Notes: generated by a model from the sequence alone, not told the origin. 34,356 bases of DNA from an uncultured Clostridium sp. (GCA_900554815.1 USIO01000015.1:1-34356), one strand, 5' to 3'. Positions 18,442 to 27,559 are shown, counted from the first letter of the stretch. A program made the numbers and translations.

Positions 18442-19389
18442 ATGATTAATTTTAGAACAGACTTAGCTACAGAAAGAAGAGAAGTTTACCAAAAAGCAAA
18501 TAATTTAGAAAATGAGATACCAGGAATAGAAACACGGAGAATATGAAGATGGAGAAAATATAAAAATAACGAAAGTAAATATTATAAACGAAGATGGGGA
18601 AAAAGCATTAGGAAAACCAATAGGAACTTATGTTACAGTAGACATTAAAAACTTAAAAATAGCTTCAGAAACAGAAATTGAAAAAGCGGCATTAAGTATA
18701 AAAAAGGAACTAGTAGATTTAATTAATAAAAATGTTCGGAAAACAAGATCACATTTTAGTTGTTGGACTTGGAAACCAAAATGTAACACCAGATTCTTTA
18801 GGACCAAAAGTTATACAAGATGTTGACATTACAAGGCACCTTTTAACATATGCACCACAATATTTAGAAAAAGATGCAAGAGAAGTTTCCGCAATAGCAC
18901 CTGGCGTTCTTGGAACAACTGGAATAGAAACACTAGAAATATTAAAGGGAATTGTGGACCATATACATCCTAAGTTGGTAATTGTAATTGATAGTTTAGC
19001 TTCTAAAAGTGTAGCAAGAATTAGTAGCACTATACAATTAGCCGATACGGGAATAACTCCTGGAGCAGGTGTTGGAAATAAAAGAAAAGAATTAAGCAAA
19101 GAAACCCTAGGAATTCCTGTTATAGCTTTGCGGAGTGCCAATGGTTGTAGATTTAGCAACCATAACAGAAGATTGTTTAGACTTATTTATTGAAAAATTG
19201 CAAAAGGAATCTAAATCAAATGAGTATTTAAACAAATTAAAGGAAGAAGACAATTATGAAGAAATAAAGAATGCATTAATACCCAATGACTTTAATATGA
19301 TTGTAACGCCAAAAGAGATTGACGATTTAATTGAAAATATGAGTTCTGTAGTTGCAAGAGGAATTAATAAAGCATTAATTGAAAAATAA
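18442..19389 (+). CDS. gpr: Germination protease GPR (three +1 shifts at CGG)
   Basis: GPR cuts small acid-soluble spore proteins during germination. It is readable only with three skipped bases (18535, 18737, 19131), giving 314 residues. The start FRTDLATERREVY is the GPR N-terminus with the TDLA propeptide cleavage context. After the first shift comes GEYEDGENIKITKVNI. After the second, GKQDHILVVGLGNQNVTPDSLGP, the family signature, then EVSAIAPGVLGTTGIET, IDSLASKSVARI and TGITPGAGVGNKR. After the third come GVPMVVDLATI and the C-terminal helices. The ATG at 18442 follows GGGAGG. The 3' end overlaps traX by 15 bases. The first 31-codon segment is too short to stand out as an ORF. Confidence 0.94.
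18535..18537 (+). other. In-frame CGG (CGGA), first +1 frameshift site in gpr
   Basis: Codon 32 is CGG after ACA; TGA would follow two codons later (AGA ATA TGA). Skipping C gives GGA GAA TAT GAA (GEYE). Confidence 0.9.
18737..18739 (+). other. In-frame CGG (CGGA), second +1 frameshift site in gpr
   Basis: In the frame set by the first shift, CGG follows GTT. Skipping C gives GGA AAA CAA GAT (GKQD), joining to the GPR signature HILVVGLGN. Confidence 0.93.
19131..19133 (+). other. In-frame CGG (CGGA), third +1 frameshift site in gpr
   Basis: In the frame set by the second shift, CGG follows TTG. Skipping C gives GGA GTG CCA ATG GTT (GVPMV), the expected continuation of IPVIAL. Confidence 0.93.
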
Positions 19390-20049
19390 CAAATTTAAAA
19401 AGTAAATTAATAATAAGTGAGAAGGGTAGAAGAAATATAAGAAGTATTTAATTTTTCTACCTTGCTTTTTGTTATAAAGTAAAATAGGAATAATGCTTAC
19501 AAATGTACATATCATAAAATAAATATAACCATAATAAAAATTAGATCTTATTAGATTTGGCACATAACGAACCAAGAGTAAAGCAAAAAAAGAGGTTGCC
19601 AATAAAATTTTATTATTTTTGCATAAATAAAATATAAAAATTAATAATACTCCCCAATAACCATAATCCATATTTGTTATTTGAGCAATAATACACAATA
19701 ATGCAATAACTGGTATAGAAATTAATTTAGATGGTAATTTTTCAAAAAGGAAAATAGCCAATAATCCTAATGCTAAAGTAAAAAATATATTTAATGCAAA
19801 ACCATTAGAAATTATTGAATGAAATAACATAAAAGGAATTTGCGAAATAATAGCAAATACTAAAAGCCTAAAGAAATACTTATTAAGGCTTTTAGTGTGA
19901 GTATATCCTTCTGTTATTTGGTATGCAAAAATAGGAAAAGCAATTCTTCCTATATAATTACACCACGAAATCTGACCATAGATAATGTATCCTATATGAT
20001 CAATAAACATAGTAATACATGCAATTATTTTTAGAATAAAACTAGACAT
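19375..20049 (-). CDS. TraX-family integral membrane protein
   Basis: 224 residues, strongly hydrophobic, with about seven or eight membrane helices. The N-terminus ILKIIACITMFIDHIGYIIY and GRIAFPIFAYQITEGYTHT are the TraX family signature. TraX of F plasmids acetylates pilin; chromosomal clostridial versions are probably membrane acyltransferases acting on envelope material. It starts six bases after the glycosyltransferase stop, so the two are likely cotranscribed. Its 3' end overlaps gpr tail to tail by 15 bases. The frame is intact. Confidence 0.85.
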   Translation of the reverse strand: MSSFILKIIACITMFIDHIGYIIYGQISWCNYIGRIAFPIFAYQITEGYTHTKSLNKYFFRLLVFAIISQIPFMLFHSIISNGFALNIFFTLALGLLAIFLFEKLPSKLISIPVIALLCIIAQITNMDYGYWGVLLIFIFYLCKNNKILLATSFFALLLVRYVPNLIRSNFYYGYIYFMICTFVSIIPILLYNKKQGRKIKYFLYFFYPSHLLLIYFLNLLFFN

Positions 20050-20055
20050 ATTGTT

Positions 20056-21016
20056 CTAATCCTTTTTTAAATTTGTTTCTCTTTCTTCATTGTATCTATC
20101 AATAAAATATAAAGGCCTTGATTTTGTTTCATAAAAAGCTCGTCCCAGATATTCTCCAATAACACCTAAGAAAATTAACTGAATACCACCTAAAAATAGA
20201 ATTACAACCATAGTAGAAGCATATCCAGGTACATCAATGCCATTTACAATTGTTTTAATTATAGTATATAGCATATAAATAAAACCAACTAAGGAAATTC
20301 CAATTCCAAAGAAAGTTGCCCATCTTAGAGGAGCTGTAGTAAAAGAAGTAATGCCATCAATAGATAGATTAATCAATTTTCCATAATTCCATTTTGTTTT
20401 TCCGTGCAGCACGAGGATCTCTATCAAATAGAATTTCTTTTTTCTTATATCCAATCCAACTATATAGACCTTTAGTATACCTTTGAGATTCACGCATTTG
20501 TTTTAGAGCTTCTACACAACGCCTATCTAATAATCTAAAGTCTCCAGCATCTTTACCTATATCAATTCTTGTAAATTTTTGCAGTATGCGATAATACATT
20601 TTGGAAGTAAATTTTTTTAAAAAACTTTCTCCTTTTCTAGAACGTCTTTTAGCATAAATATCATCATAACCTTCTTCCCAATATTTTATCATTTCAGGAA
20701 TTAATTCTGGAGGATCTTGCAAATCTGCATCAATAATAATAACTGCGTCTCCTTTTGAGTAATCTAGTCCAGCAAGCATAGCAGTTTCCTTTCCATAATT
20801 TCTAGATAAATTTACGTAGCAAACTCTAGAATCATTTTTCCTTAAATCCATAATAATGTTTAAAGTATTATCTTTGCTTCCATCATTAACAAAAAGAATC
20901 TCAAAATCATAACTAGGAATATTACTAATTAAAGTATTTAATCTTTCGTAAAGCATATTAAGAACTTCTTGCTCGTTATATGCAGGAACTAAAATTGTAA
21001 TTAATTTTTTGTCCAT
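20056..21016 (-). CDS. Family 2 glycosyltransferase, GtrB/ArnC-like (one +1 shift at CGG)
   Basis: 319 residues after repair. The N-terminal GT-A domain begins TILVPAYNEQEVLNMLYERL and contains VIIIDADLQDPPELIPEMI with the metal-binding acidic residues. The FTRIDIGKDAGDFRLLDRR segment is also typical. CGG at 20404-20402 follows DPRAA; skipping C gives GKTKWNYGKLINLSIDGITSF, the characteristic linker, followed by two membrane helices near the C-terminus. Such enzymes load sugars onto polyprenyl phosphate at the membrane for envelope glycosylation. TraX downstream supports envelope modification. The ATG follows GGGGG and T7. Stop is TAG. Confidence 0.93.
20402..20404 (-). other. In-frame CGG (CGGA), +1 frameshift site in the glycosyltransferase gene
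   Basis: On the minus strand codon 205 is CGG after GCA. Skipping C gives GGA AAA ACA AAA TGG (GKTKW), the conserved GT2 linker of this subfamily. Confidence 0.94.
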
Positions 21017-21070
21017 AAAAAAACCCCCATAAAAAGTTTATACTTTATTTATATCACATAAACTTTATGG
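21017..21070 (-). terminator. Hairpin terminator after ytxC, abutting the glycosyltransferase start
   Basis: On the minus strand CCATAAAGTTTAT pairs with ATAAACTTTTTATGG (two-base bulge), followed by GGG and T7, then the ATG of the glycosyltransferase gene. The G run lies in and just after the 3' arm and is the only ribosome binding site candidate. Layout resembles the one before gpr. Confidence 0.65.
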
Positions 21071-21080
21071 AGTAAAGAGG

Positions 21081-21954
21081 TTAGTCTTTAATTGTTAATT
21101 TATGAAATTTTTTGTCTGATAATTTATAAATATTACATATAGGGCAATCATTACAAATAAAAACTCTATCTTCAAATATTAATTTTACTGTATTAATAAA
21201 TTCATCTTCAATACAATCAACTAAATGAATATATATTTTTTCTGGAACGATATTCAATAATGTATTTAAAGAATAATCATTTGAAGAAAATGAAATGTCA
21301 GACAAATATTTTGCTGAAAAAACATTTTCATTAGTATTAATTAAATTTTTATTCTCATCTAGCAAAACTGACTCATTTTTGGAATAAATAAGGTGAATAA
21401 TAGAAGCATTAGTTTCTTTTGAATTAATATAGAGCTTTAATAAACTTATAAACTCATTATATTCTCTTTCAATTAAAAATTTGTCTACTGCTAAATCAAC
21501 TGTTTCATCTAGTATTTGCATATATTTTGACAATCGAAAGTTAATAAATCCATCTAAAACAAAAGAACGATTTTCTCTTAAAAATTTTGTTGTAGATTGT
21601 GTTATAACATTTTCTCTATGAATATAATCACTTTTGCTAGAGGCTAATAGTTGAATGCTATTTTCTAAAATATATTTTTTTTCTAATTCAGAAAAATAAA
21701 AATAATTAAAAGAAATCATCTTTTTTAAAATATTTTTTTCGTAAAAAGTTAAAATAGTATTTGTTATAGAAGTAGAAACTGTATAAATAAAATTTTTTTT
21801 ATCTTCTCCTTTATAATGTATAATAATATTATTATAAGTTTTAAACTTATGACGAGATATATAAATATTTTCTAATCCGAATTGAATAAAATTGTTCTAG
21901 CAGATAATCTAAAATAGTTATGTTATTAGTTTTAATGCAAAAAGAAGCTATCAC
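21081..21954 (-). CDS. ytxC: YtxC-type sporulation protein (one +1 shift at CGG)
   Basis: 290 residues after repair, the usual size for the putative sporulation protein YtxC. The recognisable core is FVLDGFINFRLSKYMQILDETVDLAVDKFLIEREYNEFI, close to the family consensus. A Cys pair ends the protein (CNDCPICNIY). The open frame that is obvious on the minus strand begins internally at 21719. Reading upstream continues without a stop to CGG at 21879-21877. Skipping C joins it to a 25-codon start, MIASFCIKTNNITILDYL, at GTG 21954, which has AGAGGAG eleven bases upstream. The first codon choice is less certain than the core. It probably acts in sporulation, but the molecular role is unknown. Confidence 0.85.
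21877..21879 (-). other. In-frame CGG (CGGA), +1 frameshift site in ytxC
   Basis: Minus-strand codon 26 is CGG after ATT. Skipping C gives GGA TTA GAA AAT (GLEN) and opens the frame into the YtxC body. The unshifted frame stops at TAA about ten codons later. Confidence 0.85.
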
Positions 21955-22150
21955 CTTATAAATTTCTCCTCTCATTTAAAGCCATTTAAAAATAATTAAT
22001 TTTGAAAACAGCATAATTTAAGTTCTTTATATATTATCTACTAAAAACAAAATAGATATACGCTAATCTATAGTATTCTGTAAAAAGAAAAATGGAAAGT
22101 TGTCTAGAATTTTTAGACATAAACTATATTAAAAATTTATTAAAATAATT

Positions 22151-22206
22151 AGAATATATAAATAAAAATAAAGTGGCATACCACTTTATTTTTATTTATA
22201 TATTCT
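22151..22206. terminator. Perfect 26-bp inverted repeat, bidirectional terminator
   Basis: Arms 22151-22176 and 22181-22206 are perfectly complementary around a 4-nt loop (CATA). The core is AAAGTGG / CCACTTT, flanked by A-rich and T-rich arms. It overlaps the last codons of the GH57 gene and lies about 200 bases upstream of ytxC. It should terminate GH57 transcription. The gap 21955-22150 otherwise shows only AT-rich sequence. Confidence 0.85.
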
Positions 22207-23782
22207 ATAATCAATTTCAGGGAAAATACAATCTCGTTGTTGCAACATTTTTAAAAACTTTTTGTCAATATCATTATTTTTTATTTGATAATACAATTTT
22301 GTGAATCTACCAATATGTTCTTTAATCCTTTTTTTGGCATAATCTACCATAGTTCCATTTGTAATAATAAATAGCCAATCACTACTTTGGGCTAACAATA
22401 ATTCTCTTGCACACTGATTAAGTGCTTGCTTTTTTATGTCATCTTGCTCATATAAAAATTCATTTGCTAATTCAACCATTCTTTCCCCAGCCTTGTGTAG
22501 ATGCCTATGTGCATAATCATTTGTAGGATTTAACCAGACTTCGCTATACCCTTTAGCACCCCAACTAGAACGACAAGGAGTAGAAATCTGAATATTGGAG
22601 AACTGGTCAATATATTCACTTGGTGTAATTAACTTAAAATTGCAGTCATCATAATAAATCTTTTTAAATAAAATATATAACCAATAAGGACCTTCATACC
22701 ACCAATGCCCAAATAATTCTGCATCATAAGGACAAACTATAATAGGAGGAACATCCATAATATTAGAAAGCTGATTAATTTGTTTTGTTCTACAATCTAA
22801 AAAATGTCCAGCTTGTTTTTCAACAGAATCTTTTGCCCATTGAATATTATAATAATCTTTATTATCATCTTTAGAAGTAATACGATAATATTTAATACCA
22901 GTATGTACTCTAACCCCATTACAAGCAATGTAAGGCTTAATATAATCATAATCAGCCTCATAGCCAATATCTCTATAAAATTCTCTATAATTATAATCAC
23001 CTGGATATCCATTAATTGAACTCCAAACTTGGCGCGAAGTTTCTATATCTCGACCAAAAGCAACAATACCATCAGGAGACACAATTGGAGCAAATGTGCC
23101 ATAAATAGGAGTAGGATCTGCATATAAAATCCCATGAGATTCAGTAATAACATATTCGATTCCAAATTCTCTTAAATATTTATCTGCTTCAGGGACATAA
23201 CCACATTCTGGTAGCCAAATTCCTCTAGGCTTTTTCCCAAAATATTTTTCATATGTTTGAACTCCCACTGCAATTTGGGACTTTACAGTTTGTTCTGTTA
23301 CATAAAGTATTGGAAAGTAACCGATGAGTTGCTCCACAAGTAATAATTTCTAAAACTCCAATATCTTGAAAGTGCTTAAAACCTTGAATTAAATTACAAT
23401 TGTAAATATCTTTAAAAACATGCAAATCATTAGAATATCTATTTAAATAATAATTAGCTAATTCGTTTAAACGAACATCATATTTTGTTCTTTCTACTTC
23501 TTTTTTGGCAAGTTCAATATGCTTTTGCAAATATTTTATATATCTTTTTTGTAATAAACTGTTATCTAACATAGAAAGAAGAGGGGGAGTTAAAGACATT
23601 GTAATACGAAAGTCAACATGTTCCTCCTCTAATTTTGCAAAATTTAATAAAAGTGGAATATAGGTTTCAGATATAGCTTCATATAACCATTGTTCTTCCA
23701 AATAATCTTCACTTTCTGGGTGATGAATAAAAGGCAAATGAGCATGTAATATAAAACTAACATATCCTTTTATTTCTTTCAT
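22192..23782 (-). CDS. GH57 (DUF1957) 1,4-alpha-glucan branching enzyme (one +1 shift at CGG)
   Basis: 529 residues after repair, the size of GH57 branching enzymes. The first family motif HAHLPFIHHPE is at the N-terminus. CGG at 23323-23321 falls in the second: CGATH-G-YFPIL, where skipping C gives the Gly. Then come GIWLPECGY (catalytic Glu region), FGRDIETSRQVWSS, and YDAELFGHWWYEGPYWL with the expected catalytic Asp. It forms alpha-1,6 branches in glycogen. The start ATG follows AAGGAG, 23 bases after the DUF4912 stop. The last codons lie inside a strong terminator hairpin. It is divergent from the GT4 synthase. Confidence 0.95.
23321..23323 (-). other. In-frame CGG (CGGT), +1 frameshift site in the GH57 gene
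   Basis: Minus-strand codon 154 is CGG after CAT. Skipping C gives GGT TAC TTT CCA (GYFP), completing the conserved ATHG motif. Confidence 0.95.
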
Positions 23783-23805
23783 AATTTTCTCCTTCGTAAA
23801 ATAGC

Positions 23806-24690
23806 TTAATTTAAATTATTAATTATAAAGTCAGAAGACGGATTACTAGATGGATTTGACAAAATATTTAAATCCTCATCATTATTGTAATAGATTTCTT
23901 TATATAAATCATATATATTATAAATTTTACCAATATTTCTAATAAAACTAAGACTTGCAACATTTTTACTAGAAATTTGATTATTTTTTACATTTTTAAA
24001 ATAAACTATTTTCTGGTTCTTTTCAAAAAGAATATGGTCATTAGGAACTTCCAATTGATTAGAAGAGGTAATATATAAATCTTTTTGAATAACAGATGTG
24101 GTTTCAGGTTTTTGCTTTCTAAAAAGCTCAATTGTATAAACACATTTTGAATCATTAATTGGTAAATACCAACTATTAGCAAAATCATCTACTTCAACAT
24201 CAAAAGTATAGTTACTGTTTTCATTTTTAATCCTTAAAAATGGTATGGTATTATTAAAAAAGTCCTTTCCATATTGAGAAATATAACTTTGCCTATCTTT
24301 TTCAGAAATGTCCCAATAAACAAAAAGCATTTTAGGAGTTTGGGCTAATATTTTGACAGTTGTTTGGTTATAACGATAAGGCAAGTCGTAATATTCTACC
24401 ATATTAATTGAATTAGAATTATTTTTTTTACGAGAAGAACTAGTATTTTTTACAGCTACAGATTTCTTGGGAGAAGTAGTTTTTTTAGTAATTTTTTTCG
24501 CTGATTTTTTTTGAGAAGAATTTACTCTTTCCGCAATAGCAGCACTCACTTTTTTTGATGATTTTTTAGAAGTTTTACTTTTTTCTACAACAGCTTTACT
24601 TTGATTTTGAGATTTATTCTTAGTAGTTTTTTTTGCTGATTTTAATACATTTACATTTTCTTCTATTAATTCTTTTGCTTTTCGTGGCAT
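23806..24690 (-). CDS. DUF4912 protein with Lys/Ser-rich N-terminus
   Basis: 294 residues. The first 95 or so are a disordered Lys/Ser/Thr-rich region with repeated KKS, KKT and SKKSSKK motifs. The folded part begins VEYYDLPYRYNQTTVKILAQTP and contains MLFVYWDISEKDR, the DUF4912 hallmark, followed by a beta-rich domain. DUF4912 proteins often sit beside GH57 branching enzymes, so a role in glycogen metabolism or polysaccharide binding is plausible but unproven. AGGAGGAAAGG lies just before the ATG. It is the first gene of the unit with the GH57 enzyme. Confidence 0.85.
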   Translation of the reverse strand: MPRKAKELIEENVNVLKSAKKTTKNKSQNQSKAVVEKSKTSKKSSKKVSAAIAERVNSSQKKSAKKITKKTTSPKKSVAVKNTSSSRKKNNSNSINMVEYYDLPYRYNQTTVKILAQTPKMLFVYWDISEKDRQSYISQYGKDFFNNTIPFLRIKNENSNYTFDVEVDDFANSWYLPINDSKCVYTIELFRKQKPETTSVIQKDLYITSSNQLEVPNDHILFEKNQKIVYFKNVKNNQISSKNVASLSFIRNIGKIYNIYDLYKEIYYNNDEDLNILSNPSSNPSSDFIINNLN

Positions 24691-24792
24691 GAACCTTTCC
24701 TCCTTAGTAACTTTATTAACTAATACTATATCATAACAAAATAAAATTCAATAGAAAAAAAGAAAATTTTTCAAAAAAATTGTAATAATTTG

Positions 24793-24821
24793 TTTACATT
24801 TATCAAATTATCTTATACAAT
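24793..24821 (+). promoter_or_regulatory. Sigma-A type promoter for the GT4 synthase gene
   Basis: TTTACA at 24793-24798 and TACAAT at 24816-24821 are separated by 17 bases, about 70 bases upstream of the start. It lies in the divergent gap shared with the DUF4912 gene. Confidence 0.65.
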
Positions 24822-24889
24822 AAATACGATAAAGAAAACAAATAAGAGATTAAAATACAATAGAAAAAAGGTTGAAAGGGGTAAAACAA

Positions 24890-26179
24890 ATGAAAATATT
24901 GATGCTTACTTGGGAATACCCACCAAGAATTGTTGGGGGTATTGCTAGAGTTGTACACGACTTATCAAAAAGGCTTATTAAAGATGGACATGAAGTTACA
25001 GTTGTAACATATAAAGAGGGAGATTTACCAGATTACGAAAATGACAAGGGAGTAAAAGTATATAGAGTTCCTAATTTCGAAATTAATCCTAATAACTTTA
25101 TTGACTGGGTTATGCAACTAAATTTTAACTTAATTGCTAAAGCATCAGAAATAATTGCAAAGGAAGGAAAATTTGACGTAATTCATGCACATGATTGGCT
25201 AGTAACTTATTCTGCAAAAACATTAAAGAATTCTTTTGGAATTCCATTAGTAGCAACAATTCATGCAACAGAAGCCGGAAGAAATGGAGGAATCCATGAT
25301 GAGACTCAAAGATATATTAATGACAGCGAATGGTTACTAACATATGAAGCATCAGAAGTAATTGTAAACAGTAGTTTTATGAAAAGTGAGATACAAAGAC
25401 TTTTTGGGTTACCTTATGATAAAATAAATGTTATACCAAATGGACTAAATATGACAGCATTTTCTGGTTTAGAAAAAGACTATGGATTCAGAAGACAATA
25501 CGCAGCAGATAACGAAAAAATTATATTAACAATGGGAAGAATGGTATATGAAAAAGGTATTCAACATTTAATTGCAGCAATGCCAAAAATTCTTGCTAAT
25601 TATCATGATGCTAAATTAGTTGTAGTTGGAAAAGGTGGAATGATAGATGATTTAAAAATGCAGGCAGATGCTTTAGGAATTAGCCAAAAAGTATATTTTG
25701 CAGGATTTTTAAATTCAAGGAAAGTACCAATTTATCAATGCTCGGATATTGCTGTATTTCCAAGTACATATGAACCTTTTGGAATTGTTGCACTAGAAGC
25801 AATGCTAGCAGGAATTCCTACAGTGGTTTCAGATGTTGGGGGATTAGGTGAAATTATAAAACATGGAATTAATGGAATGAAAAGTTATGCCGGAAATCCT
25901 AATTCAATTGCAGATTCTATTTTAGAATTATTGTATAATCCAGAACTATGTGCAAATATAACAAAAACTGCAAAGGCAGAAGTAAAGGAAAACTACAATT
26001 GGACTAAAATTGCTCAAGATACACACTTTATTTATCAAAAAGCTATTTGCCAAACAATGGCACAAAGACAAGCAAATCAAATCGCTCAAGAGAAGAACCA
26101 AAAAACAAAAAAAGCAAAAAATACAGAAGGAGAAATTACAAATTTATTGGCATTCAAAAAGAAACATGCATATGCATAA
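24890..26179 (+). CDS. GT4-type glycogen synthase-like glycosyltransferase
   Basis: 429 residues, GT-B fold. The N-terminus MKILMLTWEYPPRIVGGIARV and HAHDWLVTYSAKTL belong to the acceptor domain. GRMVYEKGIQHLI, FAGFLNSRKVPIYQCSDIAVFPSTYEPFGIVALEAM and the retaining E-x7-E motif are in the donor domain. Context (branching enzyme and DUF4912 divergently upstream, debranching enzyme nearby) supports alpha-glucan synthesis. Whether it uses ADP-glucose, UDP-glucose or makes maltose 1-phosphate cannot be told. The ATG at 24890 follows AAAGGGG. A Lys/Gln-rich tail of about 45 residues ends the protein. The frame is intact. Confidence 0.88.
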   Translation: MKILMLTWEYPPRIVGGIARVVHDLSKRLIKDGHEVTVVTYKEGDLPDYENDKGVKVYRVPNFEINPNNFIDWVMQLNFNLIAKASEIIAKEGKFDVIHAHDWLVTYSAKTLKNSFGIPLVATIHATEAGRNGGIHDETQRYINDSEWLLTYEASEVIVNSSFMKSEIQRLFGLPYDKINVIPNGLNMTAFSGLEKDYGFRRQYAADNEKIILTMGRMVYEKGIQHLIAAMPKILANYHDAKLVVVGKGGMIDDLKMQADALGISQKVYFAGFLNSRKVPIYQCSDIAVFPSTYEPFGIVALEAMLAGIPTVVSDVGGLGEIIKHGINGMKSYAGNPNSIADSILELLYNPELCANITKTAKAEVKENYNWTKIAQDTHFIYQKAICQTMAQRQANQIAQEKNQKTKKAKNTEGEITNLLAFKKKHAYA

Positions 26180-26206
26180 TTAAATATAAAGAAAGGACAA
26201 TAAACT

Positions 26207-26542
26207 ATGAAAGTTTATGACAAGGCAAATGAGTTAGCAAAAGATTTATCAGAATCAACAGAATATATTACTTACAAAAAAATAAAGGAAGAGGTATACC
26301 AAAACCCAGAATTAAAAGAAAAAATAAAAGAATTTGATAAATTAAGATATGAAGCACAAGTGCTTGCAATTCAAGGAGAAAAACAAGACGAAGAAAAAAT
26401 GCAAAAACTACAAGAACTATATAGTTTTATTACAAAAGAACCAAAAGTAAAAGAATATTTTGATGCAGAAGTAAAATTTAATGTATTGTTAGCAGATGTT
26501 AATAAAATTATTGGTGATGCTGTAAAAGATGTTTTAAAATAA
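26207..26542 (+). CDS. YlbF/YmcA-family protein
   Basis: 111 residues, almost entirely alpha-helical and highly charged (MKVYDKANELAKDLSES...PKVKEYFDAEVKFNVLLADV). This is the Com_YlbF family, whose Bacillus members form a complex with RNase Y that affects mRNA processing, competence and sporulation. It is 27 bases after the glycosyltransferase gene with GAAAGGA upstream, and is followed by a terminator. The orthology to YlbF rather than YmcA or YheA is not resolvable by eye. Confidence 0.85.
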   Translation: MKVYDKANELAKDLSESTEYITYKKIKEEVYQNPELKEKIKEFDKLRYEAQVLAIQGEKQDEEKMQKLQELYSFITKEPKVKEYFDAEVKFNVLLADVNKIIGDAVKDVLK

Positions 26543-26559
26543 TACTATGGAAATATTAT

Positions 26560-26614
26560 AAAAAGAACGGTTTTTATATAGAAATAATCTATATTTTAAA
26601 ATTACGTTCTTTTT
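26560..26614. terminator. Hairpin terminator after the ylbF-like gene
   Basis: AAAAAGAACG pairs with CGTTCTTTTT, with an inner pairing around TATAG / CTATA, and a T-rich tail. It starts about 18 bases after the stop. Confidence 0.8.
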
Positions 26615-26649
26615 TATATTTTACTATAATAATAAAGGGGGAAATTTTA

Positions 26650-27352
26650 ATGGAATATATTGCAATTGCTATAGTTTTAATTGGAGTACTAATTATATTA
26701 AAAAGCATTTATGGAATTAGTATAAAAAAAATAAAGGAACTATCTGAAAAATCTTCTTTAGATGAATTAACAAATAGATTACCAGAAGATGAAGAAGTAT
26801 GTAAACAAATGCTAGAACATATTCATAATAATAATGTAAAAGTTAAAAAAAGTATTGACGAAAAATCACGGAACAAGTTTATATATGGTAACAAGTAATA
26901 CTATTTTAATAGGAAATTTAAAAGGTGGATATGCTAGAATACAAACACTGGCACATGAATGCATACATTCTATACAAAATAGAAAAATGCTGTTATTTAA
27001 CTATATATTTTCCAATATTTACATATTATACTTTTTTGCAATTACAATTTTTACAATATTTAATATAGTAAGTAATAAAATGTTGCAATTATTTATATTA
27101 ACAACATTAGGACTAGTATTTTATGCGGTAAGAAGCTATTTAGAAACAGATGCTATGACAAAAGCAAAATATTTAGCTAAACAATATTTAGAAGATTCAA
27201 AAGAATGTAATTCAACAGAGATTGAAAAACTAATGAAATCTTACGATGAGATTAATAAACAAGCAATACCTTTTACTAATTATAATTTAATTCTAAAGGT
27301 ATTAGCAAAAATAATTGTTTATTGTATGGTATGTATAATTAGTAGTTTTTAA
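26650..27352 (+). CDS. Membrane-anchored metalloprotease-like protein (one +1 shift at CGG)
   Basis: 233 residues after repair. An N-terminal helix (residues 2-22) anchors it. A charged segment with DELTNRLPEDEEV follows. CGG at 26869 follows DEKS; skipping C gives GTSLYMVTSNTILIGNLKGGYARIQTLAHECIHSIQN. The HECIH motif is an HExxH zinc site, and the strand before it is typical of small metallopeptidases. Two further hydrophobic helices (about 120-165) and a C-terminal one follow. The unshifted first fragment stops before the HExxH. I recognise the motif but not a named family. A membrane housekeeping protease or spore-related peptidase is possible. Confidence 0.75.
26869..26871 (+). other. 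In-frame CGG (CGGA), +1 frameshift site in the metalloprotease-like gene
   Basis: Codon 74 is CGG after TCA. Skipping C gives GGA ACA AGT TTA (GTSL) and joins the anchor half to the HExxH half. Confidence 0.88.
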
Positions 27353-27402
27353 TAATAGTAAGAGATAATTATTAATCTATTTACTTATATTAGAAGTAGT
27401 AA

Positions 27403-27466
27403 GGCAATAAATTTAAAATTTTTTATTGCCAATTATCCTCTAAGACGTTTGCCTTTGAGGATTTTT
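27403..27466 (+). terminator. Two hairpins, the second a rho-independent terminator
   Basis: GGCAATAAA / TTTATTGCC (27403-27430) is followed by ATCCTC / GAGGAT (27435-27462) and a T run. They close the metalloprotease-like transcription unit before recJ. Confidence 0.75.
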
Positions 27467-27501
27467 CTATTTTATTTTCTTTAAAAATTCTGTAAAAACT
27501 C

Positions 27502-27530
27502 TTTAAAAACATATAAAAATAACATATAAT
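27502..27530 (+). promoter_or_regulatory. Candidate promoter for recJ
   Basis: TATAAT at 27525-27530 is preceded 17 bases upstream by a weak TTTAAA box. It lies 30 bases before the recJ start. Confidence 0.45.
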
Positions 27531-27559
27531 AAGAGCAAATTTTAAATTAGGAGAAATAT

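Noticed and set aside
22151..22206. Transposon end or integration site at the perfect palindrome.
   Set aside because: No transposase or integrase gene is in the window and no target duplication is visible. A terminator explains it better.
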